A DNA stretch of 64,000 bases from Mycolicibacterium baixiangningiae. Lineage in GTDB: Bacteria; Actinomycetota; Actinomycetes; Mycobacteriales; Mycobacteriaceae. Under the pieces are notes generated by a model. It was not told the origin of the DNA. It saw only the letters and a list, made by a program, of their open reading frames with translations, and searched no databases. Both the position numbers and the translations under genes were made by a program. The DNA is taken from assembly GCF_016313185.1 (NCBI RefSeq), contig NZ_CP066218.1, positions 3,658,001-3,722,000 on the forward strand, in the 5' to 3' direction. Below, one piece after another: positions 27,941-36,126 of the stretch (its first letter is position 1; each line of letters opens with the position of its first letter).

Positions 27941-29056
27941 ATGCGCGTGAGCGCAGCCGTTGTAGAACGAACCGGCGCACCCTTCACCATCGTCGACGTC
28001 GATCTCGCTGACCCCCGCGATCACGAGATCGTCGTTCGAATCGTCGCTACCGGGCTGTGTCACACCGATCTCAGTGCTCGCGGCGGGACAACGCCGTTTC
28101 CATTGCCCGCCGTGCTGGGCCACGAAGGTGCCGGGGTGGTCGAGCGAGTCGGTCCCAAGGTGAGCGCCCTCGCCGTCGGCGACCACGTCCTGATCAGCTT
28201 CACCTCCTGCGGTCACTGCCGAGCGTGCCAGGAAGGACACCCCGTCTACTGCCGGGACTGGGTGCCGCTGAATCTCCTCGGCGGTTCGCGTCTCGATGGC
28301 TCCGCGACCATCACCCGTGAGGATGGTCCCGCACTTCACGGACACTTCTTCGGACAGTCCTCGTTCGCAACCCGCGCATTGGTCAACGAGTCCGCTGCAG
28401 TGAAGGTCCCCCGCGATCTGGACCTGGCCACCCTGGCCCCGCTCGGGTGCAGTGTGCAAACGGGTGTTGGTGCCGTGCTTAATGTCGCACGCCCCGAACC
28501 CGGCAGCACCCTTGTTGTATTCGGGGTCGGCGGAGTCGGTTTGGCGGCGATCATGGGAGCCGTTCTGACTCCAGCCGCACAGATCGTCGCTGTCGATGTA
28601 AAGGCCTCCCGGCTCGCACTTGCTGCAGAGTTGGGAGCGACGCACACCATCGATTCCAGTTCCACCGACCCAGCAGAGGCTATCGCTGAGCTGACCGGCG
28701 GCGCCGGGGCGAACTACGCACTCGAGACCAGCGGCCGACTCGACGTGCTCGGAGCCGCTGTCTCAGTGCTGGCATCCGCGGGAACCTGCGTCGTCATCGG
28801 CGCCCCCGCCCTCGGTTCGACGCTGCCCGTAGACGTCACCAACCTGTTGGGCCGGGGCATTCGCCTGCTCGGGTCCAATCAAGGCAATAGCAACCCCGCC
28901 CGCCTCCTTCCGCAGTTGGTCGCGCTACACCGAGCAGGCAGGCTGCCATTCGATCGGCTGATCCGGACATATCCGTTTGCGGACATTAATACTGCAGTCG
29001 CTGACGCGACCAGCGGTGAGACGGTGAAACCGGTTCTGCTCATGCCGCAGCATTGA
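27941..29056 (+). CDS. Zinc-dependent alcohol dehydrogenase
   Basis: A 371-residue medium-chain dehydrogenase. Catalytic zinc ligands are visible as GLCHTD and GHEGAG. The structural zinc loop SCGHCRACQEGHPVYC has its four cysteines. The NAD-binding motif is VVFGVGGVGLAA, followed by an acidic VDVKASR that suggests NAD preference. It is closest in layout to aryl-alcohol (benzyl alcohol) dehydrogenases. It probably oxidises a primary alcohol to an aldehyde for the ALDH of the same operon. It is followed immediately, with stop/start overlap, by a second IclR gene. Confidence 0.92.
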   Translation: MRVSAAVVERTGAPFTIVDVDLADPRDHEIVVRIVATGLCHTDLSARGGTTPFPLPAVLGHEGAGVVERVGPKVSALAVGDHVLISFTSCGHCRACQEGHPVYCRDWVPLNLLGGSRLDGSATITREDGPALHGHFFGQSSFATRALVNESAAVKVPRDLDLATLAPLGCSVQTGVGAVLNVARPEPGSTLVVFGVGGVGLAAIMGAVLTPAAQIVAVDVKASRLALAAELGATHTIDSSSTDPAEAIAELTGGAGANYALETSGRLDVLGAAVSVLASAGTCVVIGAPALGSTLPVDVTNLLGRGIRLLGSNQGNSNPARLLPQLVALHRAGRLPFDRLIRTYPFADINTAVADATSGETVKPVLLMPQH

Positions 29057-29886
29057 CCACGCCGGCAGTCTGTGTCGTGACGCACCCGAAGAAGGTCACC
29101 GAACGACCCGCCTATGTAGTGGAGTCTGTCGACAATGCGTTGCGCTTGCTGCAGATTCTGCGCGATGTCGGCGCCCTCCGAATCAAAGATGCCGCCGCCG
29201 AACTGCACATCGCACCGTCGACCGCCCACCGACTGCTATCCATGCTCGTTTACCGCGGCTTCGCCGTTCAGGATACGCAGCGGGTTTACCACCCCGGGTC
29301 AGCGCTGGAAGCAGGACCTGCCGCCAACGATTGGACCCTGCAGCTCACAGCTCGCTGCAGGCCCCACATGGAGGCGCTGGTCTCCGAATGCAACGAGACG
29401 GTCAACCTCGTCATTCGCGTAGGTGACCAGGTCAGATTTCTATGGTCTGAGTTGTCTACGGAGCTCTTGCGGGTCGGCGACCGCCGCGGGCAGGTCTTCG
29501 ATGCCGAGTTGACGGCCGCCGGCCGAATTCTGTTGGCAGAACTGCCACCTGACGCCCTGGAGCATCTCTATCTCCAGCGCGACGAACCGCGCGGACCTGA
29601 ACCACGGTGGCGTGACCGACGCATGCCGGCCGGAGAATTCGAACGGCTCCGGGCCGATCTCGCGGCGGTTCGCGCGGCCGGATTCGCTGTCAATGTGGGC
29701 CGAACCGAAGAAGGCGTCGCGGTTTTCGGCGCGGCTATCCGTAGCCCTGCTGGCAAAGCCGTCGCAGCCCTGGCGGTCGCCGTGCCCGTCACGCGTTTTC
29801 AACGCCATGTCGAGGGCACACTCGTATCCCGTGTGCGACGCACCGCACACCTGATTACTGCCGATATCGATGACCTGGTGACCTGA
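29053..29886 (+). CDS. IclR-family transcriptional regulator (second of two)
   Basis: About 277 residues. The helix-turn-helix is near 35-80 (LRIKDAAAELHIAPSTAHRL). The ligand domain has ETVNLVIRVGDQVRFLWSEL, LRVGDRRGQVFDAELTAAGR and GFAVNVGRTEEGVAVFGAAI. The start is uncertain: TTG overlaps the ADH stop, and a GTG eight codons later is also in frame; neither has a good ribosome site. It lies directly upstream of the gentisate genes, which have their own promoter with a different palindrome (29893-29909), so it most likely controls them. Confidence 0.85.
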   Translation: MTTPAVCVVTHPKKVTERPAYVVESVDNALRLLQILRDVGALRIKDAAAELHIAPSTAHRLLSMLVYRGFAVQDTQRVYHPGSALEAGPAANDWTLQLTARCRPHMEALVSECNETVNLVIRVGDQVRFLWSELSTELLRVGDRRGQVFDAELTAAGRILLAELPPDALEHLYLQRDEPRGPEPRWRDRRMPAGEFERLRADLAAVRAAGFAVNVGRTEEGVAVFGAAIRSPAGKAVAALAVAVPVTRFQRHVEGTLVSRVRRTAHLITADIDDLVT

Positions 29887-29892
29887 GTCCGC

Positions 29893-29942
29893 ATTCTGTA
29901 GCGCAGAATCCTCTTTGACTGGATTACTTTGCACCGTAACGT
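29893..29942 (+). promoter_or_regulatory. Gentisate operon promoter with palindrome, probably leaderless
   Basis: ATTCTG-TAGCG-CAGAAT (29893-29909) is a perfect 6-base inverted repeat. Five bases later comes TTGACT (-35, 29915-29920), then a 16-base spacer and TAACGT (-10, 29937-29942). Transcription would start about 7 bases on, at or next to the ATG at 29950, giving a leaderless mRNA. The palindrome differs from the GCGGAAAA sites, so the ring-cleavage genes may answer to a different regulator, probably the adjacent IclR protein. Confidence 0.58.
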
Positions 29943-29949
29943 TATTCGT

Positions 29950-31026
29950 ATGGCAGTAGTCGAAAACAGCGAAGCCGACGATGCGTTGCAGCAGTTGTAC
30001 GACGACTTTTCGAACGAGAATCTCAATCCCCTGTGGACTCAAGTCGGCAGCTTGATGCCGAAGACTCCGAGTCCACAGGCTATTCCTTTCGTGTGGCGAT
30101 GGTCGACTCTGATGCCATTGGCTCAGAGGGCCGGAGATCTCGTCCCGGTCGGCCGGGGCGGGGAGCGGCGCGCGATTGCGCTCGCCAATCCCGGGCTCGG
30201 TGGAGCGCCGTACGTGACACCGACCCTGTGGGCCGCCATCCAGTACCTTGGCCCCAAGGAAACCGCTCCAGAACACCGTCACTCTCAGAATGCCTTTCGC
30301 TTCGTCGTCGAGGGTGAGGGCGTCTGGACCGTCGTCAACGGCGACCCTGTTGCGATGAACCGGGGTGACTTCCTGCTGACACCCGGGTGGGCCTTTCACG
30401 GCCATCACAACGAGACCGACCACCCGATGGCGTGGATCGACGGTCTCGACATCCCGTTCGCGCACTACACCGATACGGGGTTCTTCGAGTTCGGGTCCGA
30501 CGAGGTCACCGATGATTCGCTGCCCGAGCGCTCGCGTTCCGAACGGCTCTGGGCTCATCCCGGTTTACGTCCCTTGGCTGGTTTGGGCCAACGGGCTTCG
30601 TCGCCCATCGCAGCCTATCGTTGGGTACACACCGATAAAGCTCTTCGAGAACAACTTTCACTTGAAGACGAGGGCCATGCCGCCACGATCGAACCGGGTC
30701 ACGCAGGCGTGCGGTACACCAACCCAACCACTGGTGGCGATGTCATGCCGACAATCCGAGCCGAGTTCCACCGCCTCCGCGCCGGCGCACGTACCCGTCG
30801 CCGCCGAGACGTCGGTTCGACGGTGTATCAGGTTTTCGACGGCACCGGACGCATCGACCTCGGCGAACGGACGTACCACATCTCGACCGGTGATCTGATC
30901 GTCGTGCCCTCATGGACCCCATGGTCCATCCACGCTGATACCGAACTCGACCTCTTCGCCTTCTCCGATGCCCCGATCATGGAGAAACTCCACCTCAACC
31001 GCACCCTCATCACGGATGGACCCTGA
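29950..31026 (+). CDS. Gentisate 1,2-dioxygenase
   Basis: A 358-residue bicupin ring-cleavage enzyme that opens gentisate (2,5-dihydroxybenzoate) between the carboxyl and adjacent hydroxyl carbon to give maleylpyruvate. The family start motif LNPLWTQVGSLMPKTPSP is present. Iron ligands are probably the histidines in PEHRHSQNAFRFVVEGEG (109 and 111) and one of the GWAFHGHHN group (150-153). The start is taken at MAVVENSE because the predicted transcription start falls there; a start seven codons upstream would lie before the -10 box. The next gene begins 2 bases after its stop. Confidence 0.92.
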   Translation: MAVVENSEADDALQQLYDDFSNENLNPLWTQVGSLMPKTPSPQAIPFVWRWSTLMPLAQRAGDLVPVGRGGERRAIALANPGLGGAPYVTPTLWAAIQYLGPKETAPEHRHSQNAFRFVVEGEGVWTVVNGDPVAMNRGDFLLTPGWAFHGHHNETDHPMAWIDGLDIPFAHYTDTGFFEFGSDEVTDDSLPERSRSERLWAHPGLRPLAGLGQRASSPIAAYRWVHTDKALREQLSLEDEGHAATIEPGHAGVRYTNPTTGGDVMPTIRAEFHRLRAGARTRRRRDVGSTVYQVFDGTGRIDLGERTYHISTGDLIVVPSWTPWSIHADTELDLFAFSDAPIMEKLHLNRTLITDGP

Positions 31027-31028
31027 CA

Positions 31029-31853
31029 ATGAAACTCGCCACCTTGCGGCAACCAGACGGAACGACTTTCAGCGTCCGAGTCGACAACGACCAAATCGCC
31101 ACCACCATAGAGGGATTCTCGGACCTGGGATACCTACTGCAGCGAGCCGACTGGGCCGCGCTGGCCGCCGACGCCAGCGGCCAGCAAGTCGAGCTGGCCA
31201 CCGCCGACTTCGCGCCGGTGATCCCCCGCCCCGGGAAGATTATCTGCGTCGGGCTTAACTACGGTACCCATATCACCGAAATGGGGCGCGAACTTCCCGA
31301 GTATCCAACACTTTTCGCGAAGTTTGCAGAAGCCCTGACGGGACCGTACGACGATGTGGTGGTACCGCGGTACGCCGCCGAGGCCCTCGACTGGGAAGCT
31401 GAACTGGCATTCGTGATGGGCCGCGCCGCCTATCAGGTGAGCGCAGCCGAGGCCGCCAACCACATTGCCGGGTACTCCGTCATCAATGACTACACGATGC
31501 GCGATTACCAGTACCGCACCCTCCAATGGGACCAAGGCAAGACATTCGAGAAGACCAGCGGCTTCGGCCCATTCCTGGACACCGACTACACCCTGGGAAC
31601 AAGAATCGAAGCGAGGTTGGATGGCGAGACCATGCAATCTGCGACCACCGACGACCTCGTATTCACTCCCGACATGCTGGTGGAGTACATCTCACACATC
31701 GTGACCCTGCAGCCCGGAGATGTCGTCATCACCGGCACCACCGGCGGCGTCGGACATGCCCGTAAGCCACCTCGCTACATTGCCGATGGCCAGACCGTGG
31801 AGGTCACCATCGAAGGTCTCGGTACCGTCAAAAACAAGACCGTGGTCAAATGA
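31029..31853 (+). CDS. Fumarylacetoacetate hydrolase-family protein, probable fumarylpyruvate hydrolase
   Basis: A 274-residue FAH-family hydrolase. It has PGKIICVGLNYGTHITEMG, the metal-binding acidic residues in LDWEAELAFVMGR, YSVINDYTMRDYQ and the GDVVITGTTGGVGHARKPP loop. In the gentisate pathway this position is filled by fumarylpyruvate hydrolase, which yields fumarate and pyruvate. It lies between gentisate dioxygenase and the isomerase, overlapping the latter by ATGA. This is the same three-gene order I recall for Corynebacterium glutamicum. Confidence 0.9.
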   Translation: MKLATLRQPDGTTFSVRVDNDQIATTIEGFSDLGYLLQRADWAALAADASGQQVELATADFAPVIPRPGKIICVGLNYGTHITEMGRELPEYPTLFAKFAEALTGPYDDVVVPRYAAEALDWEAELAFVMGRAAYQVSAAEAANHIAGYSVINDYTMRDYQYRTLQWDQGKTFEKTSGFGPFLDTDYTLGTRIEARLDGETMQSATTDDLVFTPDMLVEYISHIVTLQPGDVVITGTTGGVGHARKPPRYIADGQTVEVTIEGLGTVKNKTVVK

Positions 31854-32602
31854 ACCAATCCGCGACGGATTCCCCCGCCGTCTCAGGATTTCAAAACCTC
31901 GACGTCATCGAGCGCCTACAGATCGCCCGTCGTGGAAGTTCCTATTTCGCGCAACAACTCGCCGAACTGTCCGACGCCGACCTCGACGAAGCAACCCTGT
32001 TGCCAGGCTGGACCCGGCGCCACCTCATCGCCCACGTGGGCTACAACGCCGCGGCACTCGGCCGTCTGCTCGACTGGGCCCTCACCGGCACCGAGACTCC
32101 CATGTACGCCTCACCGGAGCATCGGAACCAGGAGATCAACGAGGGCGCCACCCTCAACGGCGGTGCATTGCGCAATCTGTATGACCACACTGCAGCCAGA
32201 CTGGACCACAAGTGGCGCAACTTCCCGCCCGAAGCGTGGCTCTCCGAGGTGCGCACCGCGCAGGGTCGCACCGTGCCGGCTTCGGAGACACTGTGGGTGC
32301 GTACTCGCGAGGTATGGATTCACACGGTCGACCTCAACGGCAACCGCCGATTCGGCGACTTCCCGGGAATAGTTATCGACACCCTTCTGTCCGACATCGT
32401 GTCACTGTGGAGGAAGAAGGCTGTTGGCCACGGACTGGTCCTCGAAGTCAGTGGCTGTGCACCGATCGCAGTAGACCCCGACAGACCTACACACACCACA
32501 GTCACCGGAACTGCTGCGGCGGTGGTGAGATGGGCCAGCGGGCGCGGCGCTTGTCGCCTTGCCATCGAGGGCCCGGCAGACACCCCACCGCGTTGGCTGT
32601 GA
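31850..32602 (+). CDS. Mycothiol-dependent maleylpyruvate isomerase
   Basis: A 250-residue protein of the DinB-like MDMPI family. It converts maleylpyruvate to fumarylpyruvate using mycothiol as cofactor. The zinc ligands of the studied Corynebacterium enzyme have counterparts in HLIAHVGYNAAALGRLLDWA (His62) and in RTREVWIHTVDL (Glu154 and His158, four apart). The C-terminal domain ends PADTPPRWL as is usual. Mycothiol is an actinobacterial thiol, which fits the host. It completes a gentisate-to-fumarate-plus-pyruvate route. Confidence 0.92.
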   Translation: MNQSATDSPAVSGFQNLDVIERLQIARRGSSYFAQQLAELSDADLDEATLLPGWTRRHLIAHVGYNAAALGRLLDWALTGTETPMYASPEHRNQEINEGATLNGGALRNLYDHTAARLDHKWRNFPPEAWLSEVRTAQGRTVPASETLWVRTREVWIHTVDLNGNRRFGDFPGIVIDTLLSDIVSLWRKKAVGHGLVLEVSGCAPIAVDPDRPTHTTVTGTAAAVVRWASGRGACRLAIEGPADTPPRWL

Positions 32603-32867
32603 ATAACGAAGCGCGTGCGCGGTAGACATCAGGGGCGCTACTTTCGCCACCCGCACGCCGATCCGATCCAACAATCGGCGCGGGCCGACATAACCCAGGG
32701 CTCGGATTTCCTGACCTGAGCACGGCGATCGGCCATGTGTCGTCCGACCGGCTGAAGTCGTCGATCTTCGCGCATCGGTGCGCTTGGGAACTGACCTCAG
32801 ACGGTACGCTGACCAGCGTCCCAAGCCCCGTTTGAGTGTGGTCACCTGAACTTGGTCCCACTTTGGA
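32603..32867. other. Right island junction, no supportable gene
   Basis: This stretch between the isomerase gene and the right DUF222 fragment carries no convincing reading frame. On the minus strand a short piece reads QEIRALGYVGPRRLLDRIGV, faintly like the GYxGSxxTVRRYL region of ISL3-type transposases, but the resemblance stops within about 25 residues. The plus strand near 32838-32866 (GTGTGGTCACCTGAACTTGG and onward) could be an insertion-sequence end, but I see no partner copy. Together with 32868-33069 it makes the 467-base gap between genes. Confidence 0.35.
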
Positions 32868-33056
32868 CTCACCGGCGTCCCCGCCACCATCGTGGCCACG
32901 ACGACGGTCAGCGAGCTCGAACGTGCGGCGGGGTGGGCCCACACCGGCGGCGGCAACCGCATCCCCATCCGGGACCTGATCCGCATGGCCGGCGAGTCAC
33001 GGCACTACCTGGCGATCTTCGACGACCACACCGATGGTGACGACGAGCCCGAATAG
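32868..33056 (+). pseudogene. DUF222/13E12-family gene, internal fragment
   Basis: Sixty-two codons read LTGVPATIVATTTVSELERA, then AGWAHTGGGNRIPIRDLIRM and AGESRHYLAIFDDHT, then a short acidic tail and TAG. This is the conserved middle of DUF222/13E12 proteins, just before the HNH nuclease domain. The N-terminus and HNH part are absent. Same strand as the N-terminal fragment at 14236-14510, and the two do not overlap in family coordinates. They are consistent with halves of one interrupted gene whose middle and C-terminus were lost, though two separate remnants are also possible. Confidence 0.75.
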
Positions 33057-33069
33057 CGTTGCGTACCAA

Positions 33070-33585
33070 CTAAAGCGGCGACGCACCACGCAGATGTTCG
33101 AAGATCAACGACGTCTGCGTCCCCGCCACGTCCGCGTCGGCGTTGAGGTTCTCGACGACGAAGGCACGCAGGTCTTCGGTGTCCCGCGCCGCGACGTGCA
33201 GGATGAAATCGTCGGCGCCGGCGAGAAAGTACACGTCCATCACCTGCTGCTTACTCCGGATGTGCTGGATGAAGTTGCGGATCTTGCCGCGGGCATTGGA
33301 CTGCAGAGTCACCGAGATCATCGCCTGCAGAGCCAGGCCGATCGCGGCGGGATCGATGTCGGTGTAGAAGCCGCGGATCACGCCGAGTTCCTGGAGTCGC
33401 CGGACGCGACCGTGACAGGTCGACGGCGCGATGCCGATCGACTCGGCGAGTGCGCTGTTGGAGATCCGTGCGTCGGCGTGCAGGGCGGTCAGGATGCGAC
33501 GGTCGACCTCGTCGATGTCCGCGGGCCGAACATCCTTCGATGCGCGCGCCGACGAGACCACGCTGTTGGTCGATTCTTCTCTCAC
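33070..33585 (-). CDS. aldR: Lrp/AsnC-family regulator of alanine dehydrogenase
   Basis: A 171-residue Lrp-type regulator. The helix-turn-helix is at about 24-70 (DEVDRRILTALHADARISNS, ALAESIGIAPSTCHGRVRRL). The RAM effector domain contains the typical VYFLAGADDFILHV. It is divergent from ald with a 90-base intergenic region carrying an inverted repeat. In M. tuberculosis the corresponding AldR binds amino acids and controls ald; the same role is expected here from family and position. Confidence 0.9.
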   Translation of the reverse strand: MREESTNSVVSSARASKDVRPADIDEVDRRILTALHADARISNSALAESIGIAPSTCHGRVRRLQELGVIRGFYTDIDPAAIGLALQAMISVTLQSNARGKIRNFIQHIRSKQQVMDVYFLAGADDFILHVAARDTEDLRAFVVENLNADADVAGTQTSLIFEHLRGASPL

Positions 33586-33616
33586 GACCGCACTCTAACG
33601 AATCTTCCTCACATGG

Positions 33617-33646
33617 ATTGTGTGGACGTCGAACTTTCTTCACAAT
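33617..33646. promoter_or_regulatory. Inverted repeat between aldR and ald, candidate AldR site
   Basis: ATTGTG (33617-33622) and CACAAT (33641-33646) form perfect arms 18 bases apart in the short divergent region. The AT-rich interior (AACTTTCTT) is typical of Lrp-family sites. It lies 30-60 bases upstream of the ald start and just upstream of the aldR start. Binding by AldR is inferred from position. Confidence 0.5.
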
Positions 33647-33675
33647 TTCATGAGCAATCCAACTCGAGGAGCATC

Positions 33676-34791
33676 ATGCGCGTCGGAATCCCGACCGAGA
33701 TCAAGAACAACGAATACCGCGTCGCGATCACGCCGGCCGGCGTGGCGGAACTGGCCAGCCGTGGCCACGACGTCCTGGTCCAATCCGGCGCCGGGGACGG
33801 TTCCGCCATCTCCGACGCCGACTTCAAGGCGGCGGGTGCTCAGCTGATCGCCGGGGCCGAGAAGGTGTGGGCCGAGGCCGACCTGCTGTTGAAGGTCAAG
33901 GAGCCGATCGAAGCCGAGTACTCCCGCATGCGGGAGGGGCAGACGCTGTTCACCTATCTGCACCTGGCCGCGTCCAAGCCGTGCACCGATGCACTGCTCG
34001 CCTCCGGCACCACGTCGATCGCGTACGAGACCGTGCAGACTGCTGACGGCGCACTGCCACTGCTCGCCCCGATGAGCGAGGTCGCCGGCAGGCTCTCCGC
34101 CCAGGTCGGGGCCTACCACCTGATGCGCACCCAGGGCGGCCGTGGCGCGCTGATGGGCGGAGTGCCCGGTGTCGCGCCGGCGAACGTCGTCGTCATCGGT
34201 GGCGGCACCGCCGGTTACAACGCTGCCCGGGTGGCCGCGGGCATGGGCGCACACGTCACGATCTTCGACGTCAACATCAACAAGCTGCGCGAGGTCGACG
34301 CCGAGTTCGGCGGCCGAATCCACACCCGCTATTCGTCGACGCTCGAGCTCGACCAGGCCGTCAAAGCCGCCGATCTGGTGATCGGCGCGGTGCTGATCCC
34401 CGGCGCGAAGGCGCCCAAGCTGGTCACCAATGCCACCGTGGCGCACATGAACCCGGGCGCGGTACTGGTCGACATCGCGATCGACCAGGGTGGCTGCTTC
34501 GAGGATTCGCGGCCCACCACGCACGACGACCCGACGTTCACCGTGCACGACACGGTGTTCTACTGCGTGGCCAACATGCCAGGAGCGGTCCCCCGCACGT
34601 CGACGTTCGCGCTGACCAACGCCACCATGCCCTACGTGCTCAAGCTCGCCGACAAGGGTTGGCAGGCCGCATGCAACGCCGACCCCGCCCTGGCCAAGGG
34701 CCTGTCCACACATGCCGGCGGGCTGCTCAACGAGCAGGTGGCGGCCGACCTGGAGCTGCCCTTCACCGATCCGGCGACCGTGCTGGCGTGA
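33676..34791 (+). CDS. ald: Alanine dehydrogenase
   Basis: A 371-residue NAD-dependent L-alanine dehydrogenase that interconverts alanine and pyruvate plus ammonia. The start [20 protein letters not shown], the substrate-site [16 protein letters not shown], the nucleotide loop [17 protein letters not shown] and the family phrase [20 protein letters not shown] are all present. GAGGAG precedes the ATG. Regulated by the divergent AldR. It marks the return to the conserved mycobacterial backbone after the island. Confidence 0.97.
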   Translation: MRVGIPTEIKNNEYRVAITPAGVAELASRGHDVLVQSGAGDGSAISDADFKAAGAQLIAGAEKVWAEADLLLKVKEPIEAEYSRMREGQTLFTYLHLAASKPCTDALLASGTTSIAYETVQTADGALPLLAPMSEVAGRLSAQVGAYHLMRTQGGRGALMGGVPGVAPANVVVIGGGTAGYNAARVAAGMGAHVTIFDVNINKLREVDAEFGGRIHTRYSSTLELDQAVKAADLVIGAVLIPGAKAPKLVTNATVAHMNPGAVLVDIAIDQGGCFEDSRPTTHDDPTFTVHDTVFYCVANMPGAVPRTSTFALTNATMPYVLKLADKGWQAACNADPALAKGLSTHAGGLLNEQVAADLELPFTDPATVLA

Positions 34792-34795
34792 CGGT

Positions 34796-35188
34796 TCAGT
34801 CGACGTCACCGTCCACGTAGAACCAGCGCCGTGCCCGAACGGCGAACCGGGACCGCTCGTGGAGCGTCCCGGTTCGCCGGTCCCGACGGTAATGCGCCAC
34901 GAACTCGACCTCCCCGGTGTCGTCGTCACACCCGCCCGCGGCCACGCCGACGATCTCCAGCCCGAGCCACTCCGACCCCGTATCCGGGGTCAGCGCGTCA
35001 GGCCTGGTGCGCGGATGCCAGGTTCGCCAGACGTAGTCGAGATCGCCGACGGCGTAGGCGCTGTACCGCGATCGCATCAACTCCTCGGCCGTCGCGGCCA
35101 GCCGCTCACCCGTGTGCAGGGGCCGGCAGCACCGCGCGTACGAGTCGCCGGTGCCGCACGGACACGCGTCGCTGTCATTCACGTCCAA
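34796..35188 (-). CDS. YchJ-family SEC-C metal-binding protein
   Basis: A 130-residue UPF0225/YchJ-type protein. The N-terminal zinc-binding SEC-C motif is [13 protein letters not shown] (residues 9-21), followed by the family [20 protein letters not shown] and a W-rich C-terminus. Function is unknown. It ends 4 bases from the convergent ald stop and starts 4 bases after the beta-lactamase stop, so it may be expressed with that gene. Confidence 0.87.
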   Translation of the reverse strand: MDVNDSDACPCGTGDSYARCCRPLHTGERLAATAEELMRSRYSAYAVGDLDYVWRTWHPRTRPDALTPDTGSEWLGLEIVGVAAGGCDDDTGEVEFVAHYRRDRRTGTLHERSRFAVRARRWFYVDGDVD

Positions 35189-35192
35189 CGAC

Positions 35193-36086
35193 TCACCGGC
35201 CCAGCACCTCCGGGAACACCGCCGCGGTCACCTCTCCGACCAACGGCCGGTTGTTCTCGGCGTCCGGATTGTCGGTGGCCGACCTCGTCATCACCGCCAG
35301 CAGCACCCGCTGCCCCTTCGGCCCGTAGGCGATGCCGACGTCGTTGGTGGTGCCGTAGTCGCCGCTACCTGTCTTGTCAGCGGTGGTCCATCCGACCGGC
35401 AGTCCCGCCCGCATGCTCGACGTCTCGTTGGCCCGCATCCAGTCCCCGAGGAGTTGACGCTGCGGCTCCGCGAGCGCATCACCGGTGAGGATCGCCCGGA
35501 ATCCGCCGGCCAGCGCCTCCGGTGTGCTGGTGTCCCGGGGATCACCCGGCACGGCGGAGTTCAGCTCGATCTCGAAACGGTCCAGGCGCGAACGTGGGTC
35601 ACCGATGCTGCGGGCGAATGCGGTGACCGCCGGCGGACCGCCGACGTTGCCGAGCAGAATGTTCGCCGCGGCATTGTCACTGACCTGCAGAATCGCCTGG
35701 CACAGTTCGGCCATCGTCATGTCGCCGCCGACCCGGGGCTCGGTGCGCGGGGAGTTCGGCAGGATGTCGGCCGACCTCACGGGCAACCGTTGGTCGAGCG
35801 AGCGCTCACCCCGTCCGATGAGTTGCAGGACATGCGCCGCGAGGTAGGCCTTGAACGTCGAGCACATGGCGAACGATTTCTGCGCCCGATGGATCGCCGT
35901 GCGCCCGGTGTCCAGGTTCACCGCGAAGACACCGATCACCGCGTTGTTGGCGCGTTCCAGTGCGTCGATGCCACCAACGGCAGGCTGGGCGTACGCCGGC
36001 CGGCCGGCGTACGTGGCGAACGCAGCGGCGCCCCCCAGTGCGGCGGTGGCGGACAACAGTCTTCTGCGGGATACGGAATGGGTCAT
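35193..36086 (-). CDS. bla: Class A beta-lactamase, Tat-exported
   Basis: A 297-residue serine beta-lactamase. The signal has a twin-arginine motif [20 protein letters not shown]. The active site is intact: Ser76-x-x-Lys79 in CSTFK, SDN in [10 protein letters not shown], the omega-loop glutamate in RFEIELN, and KTGSGDYG. It hydrolyses penicillins and cephalosporins outside the cytoplasmic membrane. Mycobacteria typically carry one such chromosomal enzyme. It is downstream of pepR with a 40-base gap. Confidence 0.94.
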   Translation of the reverse strand: MTHSVSRRRLLSATAALGGAAAFATYAGRPAYAQPAVGGIDALERANNAVIGVFAVNLDTGRTAIHRAQKSFAMCSTFKAYLAAHVLQLIGRGERSLDQRLPVRSADILPNSPRTEPRVGGDMTMAELCQAILQVSDNAAANILLGNVGGPPAVTAFARSIGDPRSRLDRFEIELNSAVPGDPRDTSTPEALAGGFRAILTGDALAEPQRQLLGDWMRANETSSMRAGLPVGWTTADKTGSGDYGTTNDVGIAYGPKGQRVLLAVMTRSATDNPDAENNRPLVGEVTAAVFPEVLGR

Positions 36087-36126
36087 ACCCCGATGTCATC
36101 ACGGCTGCCGTCTCCGGCGCAACGGG

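Larger units (their letters stand above)
14511..32867. other. Accessory catabolic island between two DUF222 gene fragments
   Basis: An 18-kb block that separates core genes dapB and aldR/ald. It holds two divergent operons for uptake and oxidation of an unknown compound ending in gentisate ring cleavage. Both borders are same-strand fragments of a DUF222/13E12 gene. The block contains no integrase, transposase or tRNA gene and no direct repeat that I can see at the borders. Its intergenic DNA is visibly more AT-rich than the backbone. It was probably gained by recombination at a 13E12-type repeat rather than by a self-mobile element. This is inference from layout. Confidence 0.55.

Noticed and set aside
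32604..32986. Minus-strand open frame at the right island border as a transposase gene
   Set aside because: Resemblance to transposases is limited to about 20 residues and the frame runs antisense into the isomerase gene; kept only as a weak junction note.
33640..34929. Minus-strand open frame of 429 codons opposite alanine dehydrogenase
   Set aside because: Exact antisense of ald; G/H/R-rich nonsense product and no ribosome site.
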